From assembly GCF_000613805.1 (NCBI RefSeq), contig NZ_BAJR01000012.1, positions 20,465-84,464 on the forward strand: a DNA stretch of 64,000 nt, written 5' to 3'. Positions within the stretch are counted from its first letter, which is position 1, and each line of letters begins with the position of its first letter. The notes under the pieces were generated by a model, which saw only the letters and a program-made list of their open reading frames with translations, searched no databases and was not told the origin of the DNA. Positions 1 through 10,200 of this stretch are shown here, one piece after another. This DNA comes from Phocaeicola paurosaccharolyticus JCM 15092. GTDB lineage: Bacteria; Bacteroidota; Bacteroidia; Bacteroidales; Bacteroidaceae. The position numbers and the translations under genes were made by a program.

Positions 1-1229
1 TAGAGCAGGCATATGCGCCTCCATTCTCATCTGCTAAAGATCCTTTGGCGTTAGCCGGATATGTTGCGACAAATATACTCGAGAAGAGAATGAATCCACT
101 TTATTGGAGGGAACTGCGTGATGCAGATATAAACACGGTTACACTTATTGATGTGCGTACAGCTGATGAATACGAAGTTGGACATATCGACGGTGCTATC
201 AATATACCTGTTGATAGTATGCGTGAGAGAATGAGTGAAATCGATAGTAGCAAACCTATATGGTTATATTGTGGAGTAGGACTAAGAGGATATCTTGCTT
301 CTAATATTTTATTACAGAATGGCTTCACCAATGTTAGAAACTTGGTTGGTGGATTGAAAACATATAAATCCTCTACTGCGGAACTTCCGGTTCCGGCAAA
401 CATATATAAAACATTTAAATATAGTGAAGAGAAGAGGTTTCAGATTGATAACCTCAGGGTAACAGAGTTGTATAAAGAGGACGGGGATGATGATAAAACA
501 GCATCATCTATAAAGATTGATGCATGTGGATTATCATGCCCCGGCCCTTTAATGAAACTCAAAAAGAACATGGAGGTTCTTAAAAAAGGCGATATACTTG
601 AGGTTACTGCTACCGATGCAGGTTTCCCTAGTGATGCTCGTTCATGGGCTGAGACAACAGGAAACGAGTTTATCTCTTCTTCTGAGAACGCAGGTAAATA
701 TGTTGTGAAATTGAAAAAAAATGAGACTATGAAGGTAGTAGAACAGCAGAGCAATGCTCAACTTGGCAAAACTTTTATTATGTTTAGTGATGATCTTGAC
801 AAAGCATTAGCTACTTTTGTATTAGCTAATGGTGCATCGGCTATCGGTGGTAAGGTTTCAATATTCTTTACATTCTGGGGATTGAACGTTATCAAGAAAG
901 TTGAGAAACCAAAAAGTGAGCACGATATCTTTGGTAAGATGTTTGGTATGATGTTACCTTCAAGTTCTTTGCAACTGAAACTATCGAAGTTGAATATGTT
1001 CGGTATTGGTTCGCGTATGATGAGATATCTCATGAACAAGAAGAAGATTGATTCACTCGAGTCTCTACGTCAGCAGGCTATTGACAATGGAATAGAATTT
1101 ATTGCTTGTCAGATGTCAATGGACGTGATGGGAGTAAACAGAGAGGAATTGCTCGACAACGTTGTCATTGGTGGAGTTGGAACATATATGAACCGTGCTG
1201 ATAAGTCGAATATTAACTTGTTTATTTAA
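1..1229 (+). CDS. CoA-disulfide reductase / rhodanese / TusA / DsrE fusion, 3' part
   Basis: The reading frame is already open at the left edge, so the start lies outside the window. The first codons (AYAPPFSSAKDP, then LAGYVATNIL) match the end of the FAD/NAD(P)H disulfide-reductase domain of CoA-disulfide reductases. Next comes a rhodanese domain with the active Cys in YCGVGLRG (near base 270), then a TusA/SirA domain with the Cys-Pro signature CGLSCPGP (near bases 525-550), then a DsrE-like domain to the end (from about base 760; FIMFSDDLDKA, FFTFWGLNVIKK). This order is known for polyfunctional sulfur-relay proteins; a role in persulfide or CoA-disulfide handling in the cytoplasm is inferred from the family. 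A marR gene follows 3 bases after the stop, which suggests one transcript. Confidence 0.88.
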   Translation, partial: EQAYAPPFSSAKDPLALAGYVATNILEKRMNPLYWRELRDADINTVTLIDVRTADEYEVGHIDGAINIPVDSMRERMSEIDSSKPIWLYCGVGLRGYLASNILLQNGFTNVRNLVGGLKTYKSSTAELPVPANIYKTFKYSEEKRFQIDNLRVTELYKEDGDDDKTASSIKIDACGLSCPGPLMKLKKNMEVLKKGDILEVTATDAGFPSDARSWAETTGNEFISSSENAGKYVVKLKKNETMKVVEQQSNAQLGKTFIMFSDDLDKALATFVLANGASAIGGKVSIFFTFWGLNVIKKVEKPKSEHDIFGKMFGMMLPSSSLQLKLSKLNMFGIGSRMMRYLMNKKKIDSLESLRQQAIDNGIEFIACQMSMDVMGVNREELLDNVVIGGVGTYMNRADKSNINLFI

Positions 1230-1232
1230 TTA

Positions 1233-1601
1233 ATGGAGAAAATAAAATCTTTGTGTGTTATGAGAGACCTTTTAAAAGCACTCTCTAAACTTGAGAATCA
1301 GCTTGTAGAAAAGCATGGGGTGTGTCTAAATGAGGCTATGGCCTTGTGCAGCCTTTATGACGGAACATTGAGCGCAAGCGGTATCTCTGAGATGATAGGA
1401 CTTGCCCCTTCGCATACATCAAAAGTTATTCGTTCAATAGAGGAGAAAAAACTTATTAAACGAAGCTTGGGTAAACAAGACAAACGTACTATGTATTTTC
1501 ACCTGACAGAGAGTGGTAATGATATTATTGCTAAGATTAAAGGCGATGGGATAGAAATTCCCGATTTCCTTGTTCCTCTGTTCAAGGAGTATAAAGAATA
1601 A
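1233..1601 (+). CDS. MarR-family transcriptional regulator
   Basis: A 122-residue cytoplasmic protein with the winged-helix layout of MarR proteins: an N-terminal helix (LLKALSKLENQL), the helix-turn-helix (LSASGISEMIGLAPSHTSKVIRSIEEK) and a basic wing (KRSLGKQDKRTMYFHLTESG). It starts 3 bases after the sulfur-relay fusion gene and is probably co-transcribed with it. It may therefore respond to thiol or redox signals, but this is only inferred from the neighbour. Two strong inverted repeats follow the stop codon. Confidence 0.85.
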   Translation: MEKIKSLCVMRDLLKALSKLENQLVEKHGVCLNEAMALCSLYDGTLSASGISEMIGLAPSHTSKVIRSIEEKKLIKRSLGKQDKRTMYFHLTESGNDIIAKIKGDGIEIPDFLVPLFKEYKE

Positions 1602-1618
1602 GATTATTTAATAGTTTG

Positions 1619-1667
1619 ATATCCTTAAGTTTAGAATCTATATTTTAAACTTGAGGATATTTGTTTT
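1619..1667 (+). terminator. Hairpin terminator after marR
   Basis: Arms at 1619-1633 and 1646-1660 pair over 15 bp with one G-T pair, leave a 12-base loop and are followed by TTGTTTTA. It sits between convergent genes and ends the sulfur-relay/marR transcript. Confidence 0.7.
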
Positions 1668-1670
1668 ATG

Positions 1671-1713
1671 CTTTAGGATATTAATCCTAAGCCTTAGGAT
1701 TAATATCCTAAAG
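1671..1713. repeat. 43-base perfect palindrome between convergent genes
   Basis: Two 21-base arms, 1671-1691 and 1693-1713, are exact reverse complements around a single central C at 1692. There is no clear T-tract after it. It lies directly behind the marR terminator and shares the GGATAT/ATATCC core with it. It may be a second, bidirectional terminator for the convergent methyltransferase gene or a small palindromic repeat element. Confidence 0.75.
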
Positions 1714-1779
1714 CTTGGGATAAAGAAAAATAAAAGATTTTGGAGGAAACACCTACCATATAACTGTAAAACTGATTTA

Positions 1780-2511
1780 TTATTTTACTGATAATGATGC
1801 CAGATAATCGTAATGTTCGCCCTCTTGTATGAGTTCTGTCTTGAATCCATATTGAGACGCGTAGAGGCTCAGAGTAGGGTAATCTATATAAAGCCAGTCA
1901 AACTCTTCTCCCTCGATATCCTTATATTTCATGCTATATCTTATCTCACCATAGTAGTCGCCTGCTATATCAATCAGATAACTGCCATCCTCATCTTCAA
2001 AGAGATATTTCAGATCGCTTGAGTCCATTATAATCTTTCCTTCCGGAGATAAAAGCTCTTTCATCCTATTGAAGAACAGCTCCATATTCTCAAGCTTTCC
2101 TATAATACCCGAACCATTCATAAGCATTAGTATTGTGTCGTAGTTCCCTACGAAAGCTTTATTGAATAGATTGGCATTAATAACAGTGTCAACACCTCTC
2201 TTTTCCATAATTTCGCATGAAATTGTGGAAATCTCTATTGCAGTCACATCCTTTCCCATCTCCTGAAGAGCAAGAGAGTGGCATCCGCTTCCGGCACCCA
2301 CATCGAGAATCCTCCCCTGAGCAATCTGAAGCGCCTTTTGTTCAATAGGCGACATCTCTTTAAATGTTCTGAAAAGCTGTGCTACAGGTATCTCATCTTC
2401 ATCAAAATCATCTGACATGACTCTAAGTTTGTATGCGCGTGATGTGTTGAAGTAATCAGCTATTGCGGCACCCATAGGGTCATTCTGTGGTGAAACGGTA
2501 TTTTTAATCAT
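1780..2511 (-). CDS. Class I SAM-dependent methyltransferase
   Basis: A 243-residue cytoplasmic protein. Motif I of Rossmann-fold methyltransferases is plain (ILDVGAGSGCHSLAL), followed by the acidic end of strand 2 (VTAIEIS) and a motif IV-like segment (YDTILMLMNGSGII). The substrate cannot be read from the sequence; the family includes small-molecule methylases. It is a single gene convergent with marR, and a -7 promoter box lies 26 bases upstream of the start. The small N-terminal extension (about 60 residues) precedes the SAM domain. Confidence 0.82.
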   Translation of the reverse strand: MIKNTVSPQNDPMGAAIADYFNTSRAYKLRVMSDDFDEDEIPVAQLFRTFKEMSPIEQKALQIAQGRILDVGAGSGCHSLALQEMGKDVTAIEISTISCEIMEKRGVDTVINANLFNKAFVGNYDTILMLMNGSGIIGKLENMELFFNRMKELLSPEGKIIMDSSDLKYLFEDEDGSYLIDIAGDYYGEIRYSMKYKDIEGEEFDWLYIDYPTLSLYASQYGFKTELIQEGEHYDYLASLSVK

Positions 2512-2536
2512 ATTATTAATGCTTCGTTTTATGTGG

Positions 2537-2544
2537 CAAAGATA
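2537..2544 (-). promoter_or_regulatory. Bacteroidetes -7 box for the methyltransferase
   Basis: Reading leftward the sequence is TATCTTTG, an exact match to TAnnTTTG. It lies 26 bases before the ATG at 2511. No convincing -33 TTTG box was found. Confidence 0.5.
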
Positions 2545-2708
2545 CTATTTTTATAATGAAATAATATAACCGACATCATCATAGGAGATAGGTGTGAAAA
2601 CATTCGTTTCCCATACTTATGGGCAAATAGGACAAAACGCCCCCTTATCAGAAACATATAGTGACTTATCATTTTCTGCCAATATGATATATTTGTATCA
2701 AGAAAAAC

Positions 2709-5674
2709 ATGATTATGAATATAATAAAAAGAGTGAAAAACATTGTAGCAGCAATAATGCTTCTTGCTGCTCTATCATTAAATGCGCAAGGGTATAAAAA
2801 CCCTATCATAAAAGGCTTTCATCCCGACCCAAGCGTATGTAGGGTTGACAGTGACTATTATCTTGTGACGAGCTCCTTTGAATATTTTCCCGGGGTTCCT
2901 ATTTATCATAGCCGTGATATGGTAAACTGGGAGCAAATTGGCAATGTGTTGTCACGACGTTCACAACTTGAACTGTCAAAAAGTGGTGTATCCGGTGGAA
3001 TATATGCTCCGACTATAAGATACAATGACGGTGTATTTTATATGATAACCACTAATGTAAGCAATAAAGGCAACTTTTTCGTCTATACCACAGATCCAAA
3101 AGGGGAGTGGTCTGAACCTGTCTGGCTTGAGCAGGGAGGAATAGATCCTTCATTATATTTTGAGGATGGAAAGTGTTATATGACAAGTAATCCTGATGAT
3201 GCAATATGGCTCTGTGAGATAGACAAGAAGAGTGGCAAGAGACTATCTCCTTCTAAGAAGATATGGTCAGGAACAGGTGGCAGATATCCTGAGGCTCCTC
3301 ATATATTTAAGAAAGAGGGATATTACTATCTATTGATTGCCGAGGGTGGTACTGAGTTCGGACATAAGGTAACCATAGCACGGAGTAAAAATATTTATGG
3401 TCCGTATGAGTCAAATCCTGGTAATCCTATAGTTACTCATTTCCGACAGATTGCTCAAGGCAATCCTATACAAGGAACAGGACATGCCGACTTGGTGCAA
3501 GCTCATGATGGTTCGTGGTGGATGGTGATGCTCGGTTTCAGAGTACAATCTGGTGCACATCATTTGCTAGGCCGTGAAACGTTTCTTGCCCCTGTTGAAT
3601 GGAACTCAGAGGGGTGGCCGGTAGTAAACGGTAATGGCACTGTGAATATTGATATGAGCAATGTAAAAACTCTACCTCAGATAAAGATGGGTACAAGTAA
3701 AGACTGGGACTTCAATGACGACAAGCTTGGTGTTGAGTGGAACTACCTGAGAAATCCTGATTTCAGCAAATATTCGCTTACAGAACGTAAAGGTTCTCTA
3801 CGTATCTATCCATCTTCTACATCTATTGATGAGTTAGGTTCTCCATCTTTTGTAGGCTATCGTCAGCAGGATATTAATTTCCAGGCTACCACATGTATGG
3901 TAGTAACCAATCCTGACGAGACCATGAGGTCGGGTATGACGATATATATGAATAACAGTGGGCATTATGATCTCTACCGACAGGGAAATAGTCTCATGCT
4001 AAGGTATCGCCTTGGATTGCTGTCACATGTGAAAAATATATGTCAGCTTAATGACTCTGTACTCTATCTTAAGGTTATAGGCAGTGATGCGAAATACAAC
4101 TTTCTGTATAGTAAAGATGGGACAAACTATATTAAAGCTGGTGAGATGGATACACGCTTTCTGAGTAGCGAGACTCTCGGAGGTTTTACAGGAATATATA
4201 TTGCTCTCTTTGCGGAATCGGATAAAAACGACTTAAAATTGAATGGTAATGTATCGGCATCTGAAAAGAGGATATCTAAATCATATGCAGACTTCGAATG
4301 GTTTAAGTATATGGAGCTAGTACCTGAGTTATCTCCTAAGATGTTCTCGGGAAACAACAACCCTTTGCTTGATTTTCATTTCACTGCCGATCCTACAGCA
4401 GTTGAGTATAATGGTCGCCTATATGTATATGCCACAAATGATCATCAGCAGTATCAGGGAGTTGGAAAAGATGGAAGGAACAGCTATGAGAAGATAAACT
4501 CGCTTGTGATGATGTCGACAGATGATATGGTTAATTGGACCTATCATGCTTGATTGATGTAAAATCTCTCGCTCCATGGATTATAGCCTCTTGGGCACCA
4601 TCAATAACTTCCAGAAAGGAGAAAGATGGAAAGACACATTTCTATCTCTATTTCTCCAACAGTGGCTCAGGTACAGGAGTATTGACCTCAACATCACCTG
4701 TTGGTCCATGGAAATCCCCACTAAAGAAGAGTCTTGTTGATACATCAACACCTAAATTGGGTAACTGCTCTCATCCTTTTGATCCGGGAGTGGTGATAGA
4801 TGATAAGGGAACAGGATGGCTCACTATAGGAGCTAAAGATGTACGTGTAGCAAAGCTGGGTAAGGATATGATAAGCATTGACCGACCTATATCCGTCATT
4901 AAGGCACCTTATCACTTTGAGGCAAATGAACTCAACTTTATCAATGGTACATATGTCTACACTTATAATACAGACTGGACTCCTCACAAGGATTGTTCAC
5001 TAAAAGAGAATACTAGATGTACCATGGCATATATGACTAGTAAGACTCCTCTAATTACAGATAGTTGGGAGTTGAAACATGACTATTTCAGAAATCCTGG
5101 TGATCATGGAATGAATTACAGTAATAACCATACTCATCTGCATAAGTACAAAGGAAAGTGGTATCTATTCTATCACTCTATGACATTACAGAGCAGTTTC
5201 AATACAGACGGAGGTTTCCGCAATGTTTGTGTAGATGAGATAAATGTTGACGAGAATACTCCTTATATCTATGAAACCAAACCTACCATGCAAGGGGTGA
5301 ACCAGATAAAGAGTGTCAACCCATACATGCTTCAGCAAGCGGAAACAGTGGCAGCTACTCAGGATATAGTGTTCTCACCTCAAGGTAGAGCAGGTAATAT
5401 GATAGCAAAGGCTACTAAGGAGAGTGGAATGATTAAGGTACGTGGAGTAGAGTTCGATAAGAAGGTCAATAAATTTATTGCTCTGGTCTCGGGAAAAGGT
5501 GTTTTGAAAGTTAAAGCAGATAGTCCGCAAGGTGATACTTTGGCAGAGGTAATGGTTGACTCATCTGTAGAGAAGCAGGTTACTATTCCGACCAAATTTG
5601 TAAAAGGGAGGCATGATCTTTTTTTCATTCTAGATGGTAAGGAGCTCGCTTTTGACGAATGGAAATTTAAATAA
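2709..5674 (+). CDS. Double GH43 enzyme with C-terminal CBM6-like domain (frameshifted)
   Basis: Exported enzyme (signal peptide MLLAALSLNAQG) with two GH43 five-bladed propellers, as in beta-xylosidases and alpha-L-arabinofuranosidases. The first has HPDPSV, GIDPSL and PEAPHIF, carrying the usual Asp/Asp/Glu triad, followed by a beta-sandwich (about residues 330-550). The second starts near residue 555 (FTADPTAV) and carries FDPGVV and EANELNF, then a CBM6-like tail (MLQQAETVAA to the end). The frame breaks at 4548: the upstream part stops at 4553 (NWTYHA) and the downstream part continues as LIDVKSLAPW. One extra G after CAT restores NWTYHG-LIDVKS, so one base is missing. A sequencing error is as likely as a true mutation. 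The start is 2709 or 2715. A TATATTTG box lies at 2688-2695. It is the left end of PUL A. Confidence 0.85.
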
Positions 5675-5722
5675 ATGCGTTTTTTTTCGTTACTAATTAT
5701 AATAAATAGTATTGGATAAAGA

Positions 5723-5754
5723 AAGCCGGCTACTCATTTTAGAGTGGCCGGCTT
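5723..5754. terminator. Bidirectional hairpin terminator
   Basis: Arms 5723-5735 and 5742-5754 pair over 13 bp (AAGCCGGCTACTC with GAGTGGCCGGCTT, one G-T pair) with a 6-base loop. It is GC-rich in an AT-rich gap between the convergent double GH43 gene and the CE15-like gene, so it can serve both. Confidence 0.75.
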
Positions 5755-5760
5755 ATTATA

Positions 5761-6975
5761 TTATTTAGCCCAAGGCATCCATTTGTTATAGTCAACATCC
5801 TTGAACTTCTCAGCTTTCATGACATTGGTATCAACATCCTTCTTTCCTAGCAGGAACTTATCTACAAAAGCTTCCACCTCGGGATATTGGGTTTTTGGCA
5901 GTTGACAATGCATATGTCCTCCTTCTATTGAGAACCCCATTCTGTCAGCTATGCCGAAAGCCTCCCACACCTTGCGTGCAGCATGACATGATACATAGTT
6001 TGATTCATCTGCTAGCCACTCATAGTCAGTGTTGCCAAGGACAAGCAGAGCACGTGGAGCAACCAATGCAGCAAGCTGATGGTGGTCGATAGGCAACTTG
6101 CTCACATTCTTCTCAGAGAAGCGTCGCATGCTCTCAAGGAACCATTGATAGTTTGTTCTTCCCAATGTCTCAACATTGCCCAAAGTTTCAGAGACGCGCC
6201 ATGCGTCAACCCCGCCACCTCCGGGTTCCTGAGCAATGACAAGTGCAATGCGCTCATCAAATGCTCCTGCAAAGAGAGCCATTTTACCGGCGAAAGAGCA
6301 TCCTGATATAGCTAAATGTTTCATATCTATTTTGCTCTTCTTGCCAATAATTTCAAGTGCATCAATTATTCTGCTTACTCCCCATGGCCAAGCACAATAT
6401 GCTCCCATATCTATCTGATCAGGATATAGTTTGTTGATAGGCTCATTCCCACGTTTCTGTGTATGGGTCATAACTTGGGTGAAGTTGAATGTAATCTGTG
6501 CTATACCTCTAGACTCGAATATAGCTGGCGGAAGGCTACCTGTCCCCATTCCTATACCTATGATAGCGGGAAAAGGTCCTTCTCCTTTAGGATATTTGAT
6601 AAATGATTTCAATCGCAGTGTCTCTCCGTTCTCTGTGATATCTACTATAAGAGTATCATTCTTAAGTTCAGCCTTTATCTGTTCCTTTTTCACTACAGGT
6701 TTCTTTCCAATCTCATAGTACTGAATGCGCTGCATAATCTCTGCTCTATGCTTTTCCCAATCCTTGAACTTGGTAGATCTTCCATTGCCATTTGCCCAAG
6801 CAAAAGGATCTGGCAGAGTTTCTATTGATGGTAGTTTTTCGAAAGATGGCTCCTGAGGTACCTTGTATGATGCTGCGCTGTTTTCGCAATCATAAACCAG
6901 AGGTATGTTCTTCTGTGCAGATGCCACCGATGCCAGCATGAAGCAGGCCATTGTTGATAATAATATTCTTTTCAT
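5761..6975 (-). CDS. CE15-like glucuronoyl esterase, exported
   Basis: 404 residues with a signal peptide (MLASVASAQ). It has the alpha/beta-hydrolase fold of bacterial CE15 proteins: nucleophile motif GCSFAGKMA (about residue 225), AQEPGGGG (about 248) and the His motif GGHMHCQ (about 355). CE15 enzymes split the ester between glucuronic acid on xylan and lignin alcohols; here the role is inferred from family and from the xylan-type neighbours. The classical GCSRxGK motif has Phe in place of the Arg, so activity on the usual substrate is uncertain; another carbohydrate esterase activity is possible. It is a single leftward gene, divergent from the hybrid sensor that follows. Confidence 0.75.
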   Translation of the reverse strand: MKRILLSTMACFMLASVASAQKNIPLVYDCENSAASYKVPQEPSFEKLPSIETLPDPFAWANGNGRSTKFKDWEKHRAEIMQRIQYYEIGKKPVVKKEQIKAELKNDTLIVDITENGETLRLKSFIKYPKGEGPFPAIIGIGMGTGSLPPAIFESRGIAQITFNFTQVMTHTQKRGNEPINKLYPDQIDMGAYCAWPWGVSRIIDALEIIGKKSKIDMKHLAISGCSFAGKMALFAGAFDERIALVIAQEPGGGGVDAWRVSETLGNVETLGRTNYQWFLESMRRFSEKNVSKLPIDHHQLAALVAPRALLVLGNTDYEWLADESNYVSCHAARKVWEAFGIADRMGFSIEGGHMHCQLPKTQYPEVEAFVDKFLLGKKDVDTNVMKAEKFKDVDYNKWMPWAK

Positions 6976-7202
6976 ATGTATTTAGATTTGTCTTTTTAGT
7001 TAAACAAATGCAAGTTAAGTAAAAAATATTGTTGTTGTTATTTTTTCTATTGCTTTTGTAATGTGATAGTTTTAGACTCTTTTTTTTACAGAGTGATTAA
7101 TCGTAATTGTGAATTTTAAGTAAAATTGACAATTACAGATGGAAAACATACATAATAAAGAAATAATTCATAAATTTGGTGCACCTGATTAAAATCTATT
7201 AT

Positions 7203-10200
7203 ATGAAAACTAAATTATTATTGTTGTTTCTATTTTTTTCTACATTCAACCTATATCCTTCAAGTACTGATAAGAAGTTCTACAATATTAATGTGATGCA
7301 TGGTGTCTCTCTCAGAGAGATGGCTTCTGTTTGTAAGGATAAGGATGGATTTATATGGGCCTCTTCAAAAACAGGAGTTATCAGAGTCAGTGACAGAAAT
7401 TATAAAATATATCATCTTCCATTCAAATCATCCAATATTATTAACGTAAGGTTATCATGCGAGAACGGCATGCTTATAGCATTTACCAATAATGGTCAGA
7501 TATTCCGGTACAACAAGCTCTACGATCGTTTCGATTTCTTTATGGATCTTCGTAAAGAGCTTGATGATCATTTTATCAGTATAGATTATATCATTATTGA
7601 TAAAGACGGATCTTTTTGGATGAATACTTCGGCAGGTTTTTGTCACTATGATAAAAAGAGGCTGAAAAGGATGAATAGGAATAAGCTCTCCGTGAAGTGC
7701 ATACGAAGATTCGATTCAGAAAATATATTTGTTGCTCAGCAGGAAAATATTTATCTTATGAATACCTCTACATTTAAGTTGAAGGAGCTTTTTAAATATG
7801 GCAGAAAGTTAAATGTGAGCAGCATCTTTTTTGATAAGAAAAAGAGAGTAATTTGGTTGGGTACTTCAACGGATGGTCTATTCTATTATGATATGGCTAC
7901 AAAAAAGCTAAAGTCCGTAGAAGAATTCCCGAAGCAACCTGTAACTGTAATAACAGAGAGCCCTGATGCCACTTTGCTTATTGGCATTGATGGAAAAGGA
8001 ATGTTGGAGATGGATAAAGAGAGCAAGTCTATACTTAAAATATTCAGAGAGGATGTAGATAACCCATATTCTTTACGTGGCAATGGTGTATACGATATCT
8101 TTTGCGACAATAACAGAAGGGTTTGGGTGGTGACCTATTCAGGAGGACTATCATATTTGGACTGGAACTCTACTCTAATAAATCAAATTTCACATCAGAT
8201 TAATAATCCTAACTCTTTAGGTAATAATGATGTAAACAATATCATAGAGGATAGCAAAGGTGATATTTGGTTTGCTACCAACAATGGTATATATAGATGG
8301 AGAGTTGCCTCAGACAGGTGGGATAGCTACTATAAAAACAAAGAGAACCAGGCACAGGTATTTCAGACATTATGTGAGGATGATGAGAATAGAATTTGGG
8401 CCGGAACATACTCCTCAGGCTTTTATGTCCTTGATAGAGAGTCGGGTAGAGAACTGGCACAATATCCTAATAGTCAGACACCGAATTTAGCATCATGTAA
8501 ATTTGTGATGAACTTGTACAAGGATAGTGATGGTGATATATGGATTGGTGGTGTGACTAATCTGATAAGCTATTCAAAGAGTAAGAAGGAGTTTCGTGTC
8601 TACTCACAACAACCTATGCGCTCGTTTATGGAGTTTGCACCTGGAAAGATCCTGTTGGGTTGTACCTACAGCCTTATTCTTCTTGATAAAGCCAGTGGTC
8701 ATATAACATATCTCACAGAGTGTCTTGCACAGGATATAATTGTGAGAGGTGATGATATATGGGTGGCAACCGCCGGAGACGGTTTGCTGCACTATAACTA
8801 TAAGACAAAAAACACCAATAGGATAACAATGGAGGCAGGACTTCCATCAAATTTTGTCAATAGTCTGACTTATGATAATGGATATATATGGCTTGGCACG
8901 GAGAATGGTCTATGTAAATACAATCCTAATGATAATTCTGTGAAGAGTTTCTATAATAATATGGCTTTTGCAGGTACATCATTCAATAACACAGCTGTAT
9001 GTAAACTGAGAAATGGTGAACTTATTTGGGGTACAAACAACGGTGCTATTATGTTCAATCCTAACAAGCTAGGTAAATCACTGATAAAAGGAAAAATCTT
9101 CTATGAGAATATAACCATAGCAGGAAACTCTATACGTGAGAATAAAAAACTGCTTAACGGCATTCCTGTAAATGAGCAGACTGATTTATCATTTAAGTCA
9201 GATCAGAATACAATATCTCTTGATCTATTGGCACTAGGAGTATCTTCGGGTGAGGTGAAATTTTCATGGAAAATGGATGGACTTGATACTAAATATTCAA
9301 ATCCATCAAACCAGCATATTATAACTTATACCAATATACCTAACGGTAGCTATAAGCTAATGATTAAGATGTATAATAATTCCCTCTCACAGGTTATCAG
9401 TGAACGTGAACTTAACATAACTGTAATTCCTCTTTTCTGGCAGACATGGTGGTTCCGGCTGATTTCGATTATCATATTTGCAGGTATAGCAATATTCCTC
9501 TTCAGGTTGTATATCATCCGACTTAAACAGATTCACAACGAAGACAAGATCAGATTTTTTACCAATACGGCTCATGACCTCAGAACGTCAATAACTCTTA
9601 TTAATGCACCTATTCAGGAGTTGAATAAGGAGGAGGGATTATCGGGTAAGGGACACTACTATCTAACACTTGCAGTTGAACAGGCAGAACGTCTGTCGAA
9701 TGTTGCCACACAACTGCTGGATTTCCAGAAAGTAGATGCTGGCAAAGGCCAACTTTTCCCTGTTATGGTTGATATAGTATCTCTAATTTTCAGAAGAAAG
9801 ACGATGTTTTATTCTACTGCGATGAAGAAGAATATAACAATAAACTTTTCATCTAACAGGGAAGAATACTTTACTGCTGTAGATAAATTGAAGATAGAGA
9901 AGGTTATAGATAACCTATTGTCGAATGCAATAAAGTATTCATTTGATGATAGTAATATTGATATTAATATAGAGTGTACAGACTATTCGTGGAAGATGGA
10001 GGTTACCGATAATGGATTGGGTATATCCGAAAATGCTCAGAAGAGACTCTTCAAGGAGTTTTATCGAGGAGATAACAGCATAAATTCACATATGGTTGGT
10101 TCGGGTATAGGTCTTCTGTTGGTAAAGAACTATGTTATCATGCATGAAGGTACTGTATCACTTCGTAGCAAGGAGAATGAAGGGTCTAAGTTTACTATAA

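Noticed and set aside
2594..2797. Small rightward open frame of 67 codons before the double GH43 gene
   Set aside because: It overlaps the start and signal peptide of the GH43 gene in another frame and shows no protein-like features.
4535..4560. Programmed ribosomal frameshift in the double GH43 gene
   Set aside because: There is no slippery heptamer or following structure; a missing G explains the break more simply.
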